Assembly: GCA_000961805.1 (NCBI GenBank) | Contig: LADV01000344.1 | Span: forward strand, 1-32,362 | Direction of reading: 5' to 3' | Length of the DNA stretch: 32,362 nucleotides | DNA from: Peptococcaceae bacterium BRH_c23 | Lineage (GTDB): Bacteria > Bacillota_B > Desulfitobacteriia > Desulfitobacteriales > Desulfitobacteriaceae | In this document: positions 6,540 through 14,958 of the stretch, one piece after another | Numbering within the stretch: position 1 is the first letter of the stretch | Layout: every line of letters starts with the position of its first letter | Made by a program: the position numbers and the translations under genes | Notes under the pieces: generated by a model | What the model was told of the DNA's origin: nothing | Databases searched by the model: none | Seen by the model: the letters and a program-made list of their open reading frames with translations, nothing else

Positions 6540-7462
6540 TCACAGTCCGATATTCTGAAATGCTAGACGCAATTCTTGAACATCATTGTATCTATTATCT
6601 AAGTTCTTATCTAACCCCTTCAATACAAACTTTTTAAGTTGATCGGTTTCAAACTGTTCTATTTTTGTCCTGCCTGTTATGACGAAGTAGATGAGCCGGG
6701 TTAAAGCGTATGTTTCATGCTTCATTCTATAATTATTAAATCCAAAAATCTCTAAGTCAGGATCATTCAAGGAGCCTTTAAACTCCGTCAGCTTACCCAT
6801 CAGCAGTAAGATTAAAAATAGGGTTTATTTCATGGATCATTCAAGGAGCCTTTAAACTCCGTCAGCTTACTTGTCAAATTACTTTCTTCAAGCTTAACCA
6901 GCCCGAAGTCAGAAACCTTGACAACAATGACATCTTCGTATTTTTTCAAAAGCACATTCTTCAAACTGATATCTCGATGTAACAGCCCCTTATTATGAAT
7001 ATACTCAAACGCCTTAAGTATTTGATTAACCAACGCTTTTCTATTTGCTGGTGTCAGCTTGCAATTATTAGCCATTACATGGTCGTATAGGGTATCGTCC
7101 ATAAATTCAATAACATACTGGCGGTGTTTATCATCAAACGAAAGGACATCTACAATATAAGGAGAGTTAAGCTTTTTCATTTCTTCAAATTCTCGCAGAA
7201 ACCGCTCATATTCTTTAGGTGTCAAATCGTCTTTAGCCCGCTTAATCACAAAGTGCCGATTATAGAACTCATCTTTATATTTGAACACTTTTGCATATGA
7301 GCCTTCACCGATGAACTTTAAGGCGAAAGTTGAAGTAACATCCTTTCGAACAATCTTAATTGGATTTCCTATTGTAAATATTGGCTCTATGAGAATTAAT
7401 ATTACTTTCTCTGTACCTTTAGGGATAGGACTTCCACCGGATTTTAGTAAAAAGTATTGCAA
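6540..7462 (-). pseudogene. Hanks-type Ser/Thr protein kinase, interrupted by a 74-bp direct-repeat insertion
   Basis: Residues 1-210 (7462 down to 6830) form a kinase: glycine loop GEGSYAKVF (52-60), Lys74, catalytic LLHRDISLKNVLL with Asp164 and Asn169, and DFG at 185-187. The frame then meets a stop just after GSLNDP. The remaining 72 residues (DLEIFGF onward, Tyr-rich C-lobe) follow in another frame down to 6540. The break is an exact 37-bp repeat with a 74-bp period (see 6760-6870). Deleting one repeat unit plus the spacer restores a continuous 282-aa kinase. The start overlaps the upstream 117-aa gene by 19 bases, suggesting translational coupling. As read, it encodes a truncated kinase lacking most of its C-lobe. 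Confidence 0.8.
6760..6870. repeat. Exact 37-bp direct repeat inside the kinase gene
   Basis: The 37-bp sequence at 6760-6796 (starting GGATCATTCAAGG, ending GTCAGCTTAC) recurs without mismatch at 6834-6870, separated by a unique 37-bp spacer (6797-6833). The 74-bp insertion shifts the frame and brings a TGA directly after the repeat. Slippage or recombination between the copies would remove exactly one copy plus spacer and rejoin the kinase frame. Confidence 0.9.
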
Positions 7463-7797
7463 TGTTCCAACACCTTTTTATAGTTTGGATGCACTTCAAA
7501 TTGAAGCTCAGTGCTTTTAAGATTAATTTGGATTTCATCAATTTGATCAATCCAGTTGATAAGCAGTCTGCTCTCATTAGCGGTGTAATGCCCGATAAAT
7601 TCTGAGTCTGCCCCATAATCATATTGAGGCAATCTTTCGTTAAGGTATTTTAAGAGCCCGTTTACCTCAAAATGTATTTTAGAAAAGATCTTCTTTAATC
7701 GAAGATTGGGGACTTGCCCATAGAGCTCTATCATACGATTGGCGTTTTCTTCTCCGTATTCTTCAAGCTTGTTTTGCAAGTAATTATCGATATTCAC
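7444..7797 (-). CDS. 117-aa protein of unknown function, coupled to the kinase
   Basis: I do not recognise this protein. It is acidic and helical in its N-terminal half (NKLEEYGEENANRMIEL) and has no signal peptide or membrane segment. The start is a GTG at 7797 with an AAGGAGGG ribosome binding site 6 bases upstream. Its 3' end overlaps the kinase start by 19 bases, so the two are probably translated together and it may be a substrate, adaptor or regulator of that kinase. A 166-bp gap separates it from the sigma-factor gene, the largest gap in the operon, so a separate promoter is possible. I find no good sigma-A site there. Confidence 0.65.
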   Translation of the reverse strand: MNIDNYLQNKLEEYGEENANRMIELYGQVPNLRLKKIFSKIHFEVNGLLKYLNERLPQYDYGADSEFIGHYTANESRLLINWIDQIDEIQINLKSTELQFEVHPNYKKVLEHCNTFY

Positions 7798-7963
7798 TGC
7801 TTCCCTCCTTATTGGGTCAGTTCATCTATTCTACCCGTCTTCCGAGATATTTTTCTTGTATTTTCCTTTTCTGGTTTTTGATTGCGTCAGAACACATCAT
7901 ACTTATGCTCAAATCATGCTGAATTAGATGTCAATGAAGAACCAGCTTTTCGTTGTGCTTATA

Positions 7964-9076
7964 CTAAATATAAAAAGGACGTAAAAGTCTTGACCTCGTT
8001 GGGTGACCTAATTTTTTCAATGCTTTTGCCTCTATCTGACGAATCCGTTCTCTTGTCACACCCATAATTTGTCCTACTTGTTCTAATGTCATATTATCAT
8101 CTGATGTAAATCCATAGCGTAGTTCCAACACTTTTCGCTCCCTAGGGGTTATTGTATCCAAGACATCATTTGCGATATTTACAAATAGCTTTCGGTCAAC
8201 CTGAATAGCCGATTCGTCAATTTGAAGGTTGTCGTCTGAAAAGATGCACCCATTATCATCGTCCAACTCTTCTTCAATACTTAGCATTGGTTGCAAATAT
8301 CGAATATACTGAGCCGCCGTATGCTCTTCTACATCCAGTGCTGTCGCAATTTCATGGACTAAGTTATCGTTATTCTCATTTCGTTCATATGGCTCAAAGA
8401 TATATTTATCAATAATATCAGTAGCACTATAAAGCTTTTCTTTCATATGGGCAGGAAAATAAAGGTTTGTATTAGGCACCGCAGCTTCTCGCGAAATAAC
8501 TTGTCTAATCCACCATGGCGCATAAGTAGAAAACTTGTTATGGGCTGATGGTTCATACTTATCAACTGCTAAAATTAGTCCAATATTTCCAAGCTGTATG
8601 GTGTCAGCTAATGGCAGCTTGTACTTATTTGATCCCCAAATCGCGATCTTAATTACGACCTTTAAGTACATTAAAATTATGCGTTCTTTTGCATAAGCGT
8701 TCCCATGTTGTGCTGGTATAATCAAATTATCAGCTTCCCTATACTGAGGTGGAGGAATCATCCTGATGGCATCAATATATGTTGCTAATCCGGGGTCAAA
8801 TGTACATGCATTTTGAAATATCTGTTCATAATCCAGCTTACTGCGATCTGTGACAATTAGTTCATCATCTGAATCTTGATCAATGTAATGATTATCGTTC
8901 TCACGAACGATGCAGCCACAGGAAATCAGATGCTCAGAAACTTTTGTCATTTTAGCCATTGACAACATAAAGCTATCCGTCACTTCAAGAATATCATCAT
9001 AGGTGATGTATCCTTTTGTAGCAGATAATTTCAGCAGAGTATCTATTGATTTTTGCACAGCTGTATGTGAATCCAT
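7964..9076 (-). CDS. Sigma-70 family RNA polymerase sigma factor embedded in the defence operon
   Basis: The 370-aa protein has the full architecture of a group 1/2 sigma factor. Residues about 8-60 resemble region 1.1 (LLKLSATKGYITYDDI). Region 2 spans 131-197 (QLGNIGLILAVDKYEP, then KFSTYAPWWIRQVISRE, the -10 recognition and melting helix). Region 3 spans about 205-265. Region 4 spans 305-360 (TPRERKVLELRYG, then LEQVGQIMGVTRERIRQIE, the -35 helix-turn-helix). It is not the housekeeping RpoD: the linker is short and acidic (IEEELDDDNG), region 1.2 is divergent, and it sits 14 bases after a defence-operon gene. It probably directs polymerase to promoters of this system. The ribosome binding site is weak (AGGA at long spacing), suggesting low expression. 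Confidence 0.92.
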   Translation of the reverse strand: MDSHTAVQKSIDTLLKLSATKGYITYDDILEVTDSFMLSMAKMTKVSEHLISCGCIVRENDNHYIDQDSDDELIVTDRSKLDYEQIFQNACTFDPGLATYIDAIRMIPPPQYREADNLIIPAQHGNAYAKERIILMYLKVVIKIAIWGSNKYKLPLADTIQLGNIGLILAVDKYEPSAHNKFSTYAPWWIRQVISREAAVPNTNLYFPAHMKEKLYSATDIIDKYIFEPYERNENNDNLVHEIATALDVEEHTAAQYIRYLQPMLSIEEELDDDNGCIFSDDNLQIDESAIQVDRKLFVNIANDVLDTITPRERKVLELRYGFTSDDNMTLEQVGQIMGVTRERIRQIEAKALKKLGHPTRSRLLRPFYI

Positions 9077-9090
9077 AGCATAAATCGATC

Positions 9091-9618
9091 CTAACTTCTA
9101 GCTTTCATACATAAATCAACTAATTCGCTCGCAGGTATATTTGAATTGTATCGTTCCTCAAACTCTTCCATAAAATCGACAAGCTTAGCGGGATAGTCAT
9201 CGCTATTTTTAGCCCCCTCAATGAGCTTTTCATATAGAACATCCACACCGCCTAAAGCATATTGATTGTACCATGCCTCATCATTTGCAGCTTCTGGTTT
9301 TCCGTAATATCTAAACGCTTTATCCATGCGCTTATCTAAATCCGGCTCCCTTTTAGTGTCAAGAAGCATGATTAGTCGATAATTATACCACATTACTTTT
9401 TCTTCACGAATCAAATCGCTATGGAATATTTTAGTAGTTTTATCACTTGATTTATCAATAGGTGTGTTTCGATTATAAAGGAAACCAATAATTGGCGCTA
9501 TAATATAAACATCGCGATTAGTAGCAAATAACTTAGTTTTTGCTGAACCAAACTGTGCGGTCAAAGCGATGACCTTTTCTGCATGACTGGCGTGAAACGA
9601 ATACTCTTTATCAAACAT
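9091..9618 (-). CDS. 175-aa protein of unknown function next to DndD-like ATPase
   Basis: The protein is soluble, rich in charged residues and predicted mostly helical, with ATNRDVYIIAPIIGFLYNR (residues 32-50) and a WYNYRLIMLLDT segment. I cannot assign it to a family. It lies 16 bases downstream of the DndD-like gene with a GAGGATGG ribosome binding site, so it is in the same operon. By position it could be a functional counterpart of DndE, the small partner of DndD. However, it is longer than DndE (about 110-130 aa) and does not show its motif. A structural role in the ATPase complex is an inference only. Confidence 0.65.
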   Translation of the reverse strand: MFDKEYSFHASHAEKVIALTAQFGSAKTKLFATNRDVYIIAPIIGFLYNRNTPIDKSSDKTTKIFHSDLIREEKVMWYNYRLIMLLDTKREPDLDKRMDKAFRYYGKPEAANDEAWYNQYALGGVDVLYEKLIEGAKNSDDYPAKLVDFMEEFEERYNSNIPASELVDLCMKARS

Positions 9619-9634
9619 CTATCCATCCTCGCTT

Positions 9635-11608
9635 TCATTGAATAGTCGATAGAAATTCATTTTCTTTTAAGAAAGTATAGCGGCTGCCAACCTTTTGTCC
9701 TAGATACTCGTCAGCTAATTCACCATCAGTGTCTTTAATGAAAATAATCACCTGCTCAGCTATGCTCGGAAGAGTCTCGCTTACCGCCTTAATTCTACGC
9801 TTATCAAAAGCAGAGAGAGGAGCATCCATTACCAAGGGATATGGTTCAGAGGCAACAAGCTCTGTTTCCTCTCCACTCGCTCTAGCTAACTTTATGATAC
9901 CTGTTATAAACGCAAAAATTACAGAAATACTTTGAGCAGTGGAGGTCTCAGCTCGCGCATTTTCTCCTGAATAATTATCTACTGTTACTTGAATGTTATA
10001 TCGTTCATCGATAGCAAGCGAGATGCTTCCATTATAGATATCTTTGAAAATATCATTAATTGCGGATTCCAAATCATTTCTCGTTGTGGTTTCCTTACCT
10101 ACATACTCGGCTGATACTTCATTATACATGTATTGTGCATAAGCCTTATATATCTCTATCTTACGGTTGTTTTCATCACGAAGGGTAAGCTCAAAACGCT
10201 CTGTCTCCTTTCGTTGCCGTGAAGTTTCAATACTACCTTTGTCCACTAGCAGTTCTTCAGATTCGTTTTTCCAGTTTCTTAAATGCTGCTCTAATCGGCC
10301 AAGTTCTTGCTGAAATTGAGCCGTATTCTCCATATTAGATAATATTTTTTCTATGGCATGAATTTCTCCCTCATATTCATCGATCTCAACATCACTAGAA
10401 CGTATCGAGCTATATTCTCTTACTAATGATTCATATAAATCTGAAGAAATTCTTGCTCTCTGCTCGGTATCGTTAATAAAGCCAGCAACGAGCGTACCTA
10501 TGAATTCAGGTGGTATAAGAGAGAATAGTTTAACCAGGTTTTTGTATGCTTCATTTGCAATTTTAACCTCAGTTCCACAAATACACTTTTGGTGTTCTAA
10601 AATAAAGTTAATGGTATCAGCATTAATTTCTGGGATATCTTTATTGGTAAAATCTGCAGTTTTAAGTACATTAATAGTATCTCGCATCATAATTCTCGAA
10701 AAATAGGAAGCCCCTTGAACATTGAATTGGCGGATCATTGCCGCTAATGCCGTCTTTTGCGAATTTTTAATTGCTTCAATTTTACGAAGTAATTTTTCTT
10801 TCTCTTTTTGAAGTCTATCTCCATCGGCATTTAGCCTGATCTTTTCTTTTAACACCTCACATCGCTCTAATGCTAGGATGCGCTCAGATTCTATTTCATT
10901 GAGCCGTTCGTCAATTTTATCAAGTTTCCGTTGATATTGCTCAATCTGTTGGGTATAAGTGGTTATTTTGGCATCGCTTTGTGCGTCATAATCTTTGTTT
11001 AGCAGGCCTATTACACTATTCTGTGTGGTGGGCTTTAAGTCTCTCATGGCATCTTGGTATGCGCTCAGCCCTAATAAGCCCTGTACCGCCTCGGCAAAGG
11101 TTTGACTACGGCCACGTTGAATTTCCTTACTCATGTTTTCTATACGCTCACCATCAAAGAAAAAGTAGCCTGAAAGTTCTTTGGGTAAAATTTGTTTAAT
11201 GCGCAATTCACAATCTAATGGCTTAATAAATTCCTGTTGGCCATCCTTCTTATATGCCACTGATAGTACAGAATTATTAGAACGCACAGACCCGTTTCCA
11301 GACATTTTATATAATTGCTGGCGGATGACTGCATACTCAGTTCCATTATGTATTAATGTAAGGCAAACACGTACAGTTTCTTCTTGGTTTGGAGTCATCC
11401 GCGATATAACAATCTTATTGAGCATAGATTTATCCACGAAAGAAGTATCACCATACAAACACCAAGTAAATGCTTGTGCAAACGCCGTCTTTCCTGCACC
11501 ATTATCCCCTCTTATTACCGTTACGTTACGTTCTTTATCCGTCGAAAAGGCAACCTCCGCAAAGCTAAACTGGCGAAAGTTTTCAAGTATCAACGATTTT
11601 AATAGCAT
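9635..11608 (-). CDS. DndD-like SMC/RecF-type ATPase
   Basis: The 657-aa ABC/SMC-type ATPase has Walker A GDNGAGKT (34-41) and the FFFDGERIE segment (149-157) typical of DndD-type proteins. Long charged coiled coil covers about 205-285 and 395-480, flanking a hook with CxCG (Cys342, Cys344). The Walker B/D-loop YPLVMDAPLSAFD ends at residue 602. In Dnd systems DndD is an ATPase/nickase of the phosphorothioation complex, and related SMC-like proteins also act in restriction. The start overlaps the 53-aa gene by 10 bases. The assignment to the DndD class is good; an exact ortholog of dndD is not claimed because DndE is absent. Confidence 0.85.
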   Translation of the reverse strand: MLLKSLILENFRQFSFAEVAFSTDKERNVTVIRGDNGAGKTAFAQAFTWCLYGDTSFVDKSMLNKIVISRMTPNQEETVRVCLTLIHNGTEYAVIRQQLYKMSGNGSVRSNNSVLSVAYKKDGQQEFIKPLDCELRIKQILPKELSGYFFFDGERIENMSKEIQRGRSQTFAEAVQGLLGLSAYQDAMRDLKPTTQNSVIGLLNKDYDAQSDAKITTYTQQIEQYQRKLDKIDERLNEIESERILALERCEVLKEKIRLNADGDRLQKEKEKLLRKIEAIKNSQKTALAAMIRQFNVQGASYFSRIMMRDTINVLKTADFTNKDIPEINADTINFILEHQKCICGTEVKIANEAYKNLVKLFSLIPPEFIGTLVAGFINDTEQRARISSDLYESLVREYSSIRSSDVEIDEYEGEIHAIEKILSNMENTAQFQQELGRLEQHLRNWKNESEELLVDKGSIETSRQRKETERFELTLRDENNRKIEIYKAYAQYMYNEVSAEYVGKETTTRNDLESAINDIFKDIYNGSISLAIDERYNIQVTVDNYSGENARAETSTAQSISVIFAFITGIIKLARASGEETELVASEPYPLVMDAPLSAFDKRRIKAVSETLPSIAEQVIIFIKDTDGELADEYLGQKVGSRYTFLKENEFLSTIQ

Positions 11609-11760
11609 TGAACTTCCTCCTCAATTAACTTCTTTATCTTCTTTGCCATTTCTGTTGGACTGGTTTGTCTAGCCCTGTTTTCAGTTTCCATTAGAATGAT
11701 CTTCCGTAGTATACGTTTTGCTTTTTGTTCATCTATTTCAATCCCATTGACTTCCTTCAT
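11599..11760 (-). CDS. Small 53-aa basic helical protein between helicase and DndD-like genes
   Basis: The ATG at 11760 lies 2 bases after the helicase stop and has a GGAG ribosome binding site at the right distance. The frame ends with TAA at 11599, overlapping the start of the DndD-like ATPase by 10 bases. The protein begins MKEVNGIEIDEQKAKRILRK and ends KKIKKLIEEEVQCY. It is basic, with two probable helices and no membrane segment. The tight coupling on both sides is strong evidence that it is translated. A small subunit or chaperone of the ATPase is the simplest guess; no family is recognised. Confidence 0.75.
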   Translation of the reverse strand: MKEVNGIEIDEQKAKRILRKIILMETENRARQTSPTEMAKKIKKLIEEEVQCY

Positions 11761-11762
11761 GT

Positions 11763-13958
11763 CTAATTTGCTCCTTTTCCATCAAATACAAAGTTGGTAC
11801 TACTTTCGTAAAGGTGATATGTTTCTTTTATCTCTCCAATGATATTGCTTGCCTGCATGGGATTAAGCGAAATTCGTGAAAATTCCTCCATACGGTTCAG
11901 CTCATTGCGAACGATGGATAAATCACGCTTGGTCTGTTCGGCAGTTAATGAAGACACATCGCAAAGAGGTCGGGGTAACGTTACAAAATCATATATCTCT
12001 GCAAATTCCTTACCGCTTGCTAATCTCAGAACACGTCCGCGCCTCTGTATATATTCCTTAGGATTGGTTGTGCTAGCAAGAATAAAGGCAGTCTTTATCT
12101 TCGGAATATTAACGCCCTCGTCTAAGCATTTTATGGCTATGAGCGCCTGCAAATTTTCTCCCTGCTCAAATTGAAGTTTAAGGATGGCTCTTTCCTCAAC
12201 ATCTTCCTTCGAGGTAAATTGTGAAACTTTCATACTCAATTCATTGCCTAGAAGTTGTGTTATAACGTCTATTTGCCGCATATCTTCGTCATCCACCTCG
12301 GTAAAATTGTAGTCATCATTAAGAACCTTGGTTGCACCACAATATACCAACAAAAAACTCTCCTTCCTATATGGTAGAATTTTCTCCCGTAACATACTAA
12401 TTTTCTCTGAGGCACCCGCCACAATCCTTGCCCTTTTTAGGGCTAAAATCTCACCGTATTTACTAAGCTTTAACTTGCCATCTTTCCCTTTAATTAGATT
12501 ATGTACCATTTCAAAAGAGAGCTGTTCGTACCGCCTCAGTTCATCATCGGTTAGACAGATAACAACCGGGTGGTATTTATAAGGCGTTAGCTTTTTCTCC
12601 GCAATGGCTCTTTCAAGCGTATACTCAATGCATTTATCTCCAAAATATGAAAGTAGTTTATCCGTACCCTCTTCATCATTATGTCTTTCCAAAGTAGCTG
12701 ATAGCGCAAGTCGATAGGTAAATCTTTCAGATAGCAATTTGCTAAGGTTAGCGGCTCCAAAGTTATGAGCTTCATCAACCATCAACAGTAATTCGCCCTT
12801 CACCTTGGAAAGTATGGTTTGCACTGCTGTTGATGAAAATGTGGCGTTAGTGCAAATAAAACAAAAGAATTGCTTCCCTGCTACTTTTAGTTTTTGGTCA
12901 CGAATGGCGTTTTCTAATAGCCTCTTCCAATCCTTTTGTGCCGACCTACTGTACCCAATTATAGGTGACATGCCAAACAGTTTTATATCCTGCACCCATT
13001 GCTCAACAAGATGCTGAAACGGGCAAACAATGACAACTCCAATTTGGTTTTGAGTCGCTTTACAAAGCCTTGCAATAGCGCCAAGCCCTGTAAAGGTCTT
13101 GCCTGTTCCGGTAGCCATATCAAAGATACCTCTATAATCACGCCTTTCCCATTCATCTATGGCCTCAATTTGGTAATCATGTAACTCAACATTCTGTGGA
13201 ATATCAGGTCCTAAACGATATTTTGCTGTTTTCTCTAATACGAATATTCTTTCTCCAAACTCATGCTTATCTATATCGTAATTGGGGGTTGCTTTTTTAT
13301 ATCTATCAATAATTTCTTGCTTTAGGTTTGGGAAGTCAACGATGCGTATATTAGGTTCACAATCATTCCAAATCGCTGCAAACGCATTTTCCTTTGAGGC
13401 TACACGGTCTTGTTCACCTTTCCAAGAGCAAAACACATCTATAGTTTCATAATTTATTTTCATAGCCGTTGCAGACTCATTCATCGAACCGGAAAAGGCA
13501 ACCTTGTTGCCAGACTCGTCACAGATAATGCCCATCTTTTCATGGTACATTCCCATTTTATCCTCATCTTCGATAAAGGCTATTTTGATGTCTAACACGC
13601 CATCCGAAATAAGATTTGCTAAAAGATTAAGCCGGTCCTGCTCATACACATCTTTTGCTTCTCTGAGTTCACGCACTACAGCTTTTTTAATTATGTTATC
13701 TCTCAATTCATATCCTTTGCGTATTGCTTCCACATCTTCCGCTGATAAATATGGAGAAGCTACTAATAGCATATTGCCGCCATTTTCCACAAGTGCTGCT
13801 ATGCCTTTAGATATTTCAACAAGCGCTGAGGACGAAAAAAATCCAACGGCTCTTTTATATGACACTGCTTGTTGTAATAAAGGAATATAAAAATCCTTAG
13901 CCATATTGTCAAGCAGTGAGCGATATTCACTTTTGATTTCTCTATCCTGCAAGCTCAT
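11763..13958 (-). CDS. PLD-like nuclease fused to SF2 (DEAD/DEAH) helicase
   Basis: The 731-aa protein has an N-terminal phospholipase-D-like nuclease domain with HxK at 139-141 (MYHEKMGIICDESG) followed by FSGSMNES (GS at 157-158). The superfamily 2 helicase core has Walker A MATGTGKT (281-288), DEAH (395-398), SAT (420-422) and the QRRGRVLR arginine motif near the C-terminus. Such fusions occur in phage-defence islands as DNA-cutting translocases. The start at 13958 is preferred to one 75 bases upstream because AGAGGTGA lies 5 bases before it. It precedes the 53-aa gene by 2 bases. A 151-bp gap to the upstream kinase could hold an internal promoter, but none is clear. Confidence 0.88.
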   Translation of the reverse strand: MSLQDREIKSEYRSLLDNMAKDFYIPLLQQAVSYKRAVGFFSSSALVEISKGIAALVENGGNMLLVASPYLSAEDVEAIRKGYELRDNIIKKAVVRELREAKDVYEQDRLNLLANLISDGVLDIKIAFIEDEDKMGMYHEKMGIICDESGNKVAFSGSMNESATAMKINYETIDVFCSWKGEQDRVASKENAFAAIWNDCEPNIRIVDFPNLKQEIIDRYKKATPNYDIDKHEFGERIFVLEKTAKYRLGPDIPQNVELHDYQIEAIDEWERRDYRGIFDMATGTGKTFTGLGAIARLCKATQNQIGVVIVCPFQHLVEQWVQDIKLFGMSPIIGYSRSAQKDWKRLLENAIRDQKLKVAGKQFFCFICTNATFSSTAVQTILSKVKGELLLMVDEAHNFGAANLSKLLSERFTYRLALSATLERHNDEEGTDKLLSYFGDKCIEYTLERAIAEKKLTPYKYHPVVICLTDDELRRYEQLSFEMVHNLIKGKDGKLKLSKYGEILALKRARIVAGASEKISMLREKILPYRKESFLLVYCGATKVLNDDYNFTEVDDEDMRQIDVITQLLGNELSMKVSQFTSKEDVEERAILKLQFEQGENLQALIAIKCLDEGVNIPKIKTAFILASTTNPKEYIQRRGRVLRLASGKEFAEIYDFVTLPRPLCDVSSLTAEQTKRDLSIVRNELNRMEEFSRISLNPMQASNIIGEIKETYHLYESSTNFVFDGKGAN

Positions 13959-14109
13959 GGTTTCACCTCTGTAATTTTTTCTAAGAATCCAAATATCAAA
14001 TAATGATCTTAAGAACTTGATAAACTTTAACACAAATGAAGTTTAAATGTTTTGATTTTTATAAGGAGTTATACTTCACTCTAAGCCTTGAATTATTTCA
14101 ACCTCGTAA

Positions 14110-14958
14110 TCAACCTGTTGTAGCTTTACTAATGAATCTGAAAAGTTCATTACCATTCTGTGGTCTTTTTGAATAATCATGAGCCAAAGAATTCTTAATT
14201 ACATCGAAAAGATTCTGATCATTATTCTTCCAATCATCTAAACATAAAATCCCCGTTGGATGGCGATATGTTACAATAAACCAAAAAACAGCACATAGTT
14301 GATAAACATCTGAATATTCACGAATAGCTTCGGTATTGAAGTAAAACTTATTAACAGCTTCTGGAGATAGCCAGTATTTTGGTCCGATTTTTTCATGATC
14401 TGTAGTTAAATCTAAGTGTTCGGATTCATCCGAATATGAACATAATCCTAAATCACTAATCAACCAAGTTTCTCCCTTAACCAAGATATTTTCAGGCTTA
14501 ATATCTCTATGAATAGCATAATTATGTAATCTACCTAAGGCCTCGCTTAACCCTCTAAATTGAGGAGCATACGTCTCATAACCTATCTTTTCATGTTCCT
14601 TCATGTAGTCAAGCAAATTCCCATCTGCTTTCTCCATAATTAATAACCTTATCTCCTTAGTTTCCCTCAAGCTGTTTTCGAGCATTACCAAACCATCATC
14701 GACGTATTTGATAATATGCGGATGCTCAATTTCTTTTAACGCTCTTATCTCTTGCTCGAATCGGTTTATCATTTTGGGAGTCAACTGCAACATAAATTTA
14801 ATTGCAAAGATACTTCCATCACTGCTTATACACTCATGAACTGTTGCATTACCTCCACGGCTAATTTGTTCGCCAATTTCATAACTTGCTCCTGAGTTTG
14901 TAATAATATCATTATTGATTAAATATGTGTTGTGTCTCCTTCCCAAGGATATAATCAT
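14110..14958 (-). CDS. Hanks-type Ser/Thr protein kinase
   Basis: The protein is 282 aa when started at the ATG overlapping the DUF262 stop (ATGA, 4 bases). That choice is backed by GAGGAAG upstream; a longer start would overlap by 67 bases. The kinase motifs are complete: glycine loop SRGGNATVHE (33-42), Lys54, FEQEIRAL helix C with Glu70, catalytic IHRDIKPENILV with Asp151, metal-binding DLG (169-171, Leu instead of Phe), SPEA (198-201) and DVYQL with Asp217. No membrane segment or sensor domain is visible, so it is a soluble kinase. It probably phosphorylates a partner in this operon, as PglW-type kinases may in Pgl systems. It is intact, unlike the second kinase. Confidence 0.88.
   Translation of the reverse strand: MIISLGRRHNTYLINNDIITNSGASYEIGEQISRGGNATVHECISSDGSIFAIKFMLQLTPKMINRFEQEIRALKEIEHPHIIKYVDDGLVMLENSLRETKEIRLLIMEKADGNLLDYMKEHEKIGYETYAPQFRGLSEALGRLHNYAIHRDIKPENILVKGETWLISDLGLCSYSDESEHLDLTTDHEKIGPKYWLSPEAVNKFYFNTEAIREYSDVYQLCAVFWFIVTYRHPTGILCLDDWKNNDQNLFDVIKNSLAHDYSKRPQNGNELFRFISKATTG

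Noticed and set aside
6760..6870. CRISPR-like repeat unit (37-bp repeat, 37-bp spacer, 37-bp repeat)
   Set aside because: Only two repeats, the repeat is coding sequence of the kinase, there is no palindrome in it and no cas gene in the window.
7798..7963. TTGACA on the minus strand as a promoter for the 117-aa gene
   Set aside because: The nearest TATGAT is 27 bases away, too far for a sigma-A promoter.
9091..9618. Assigning the 175-aa gene as dndE
   Set aside because: It is longer than DndE and I do not see its conserved motif; only the gene position suggests the role.
11181..11672. 163-codon plus-strand open frame
   Set aside because: Antisense shadow of the DndD-like ATPase and the 53-aa gene, which have matching start sites, motifs and couplings.
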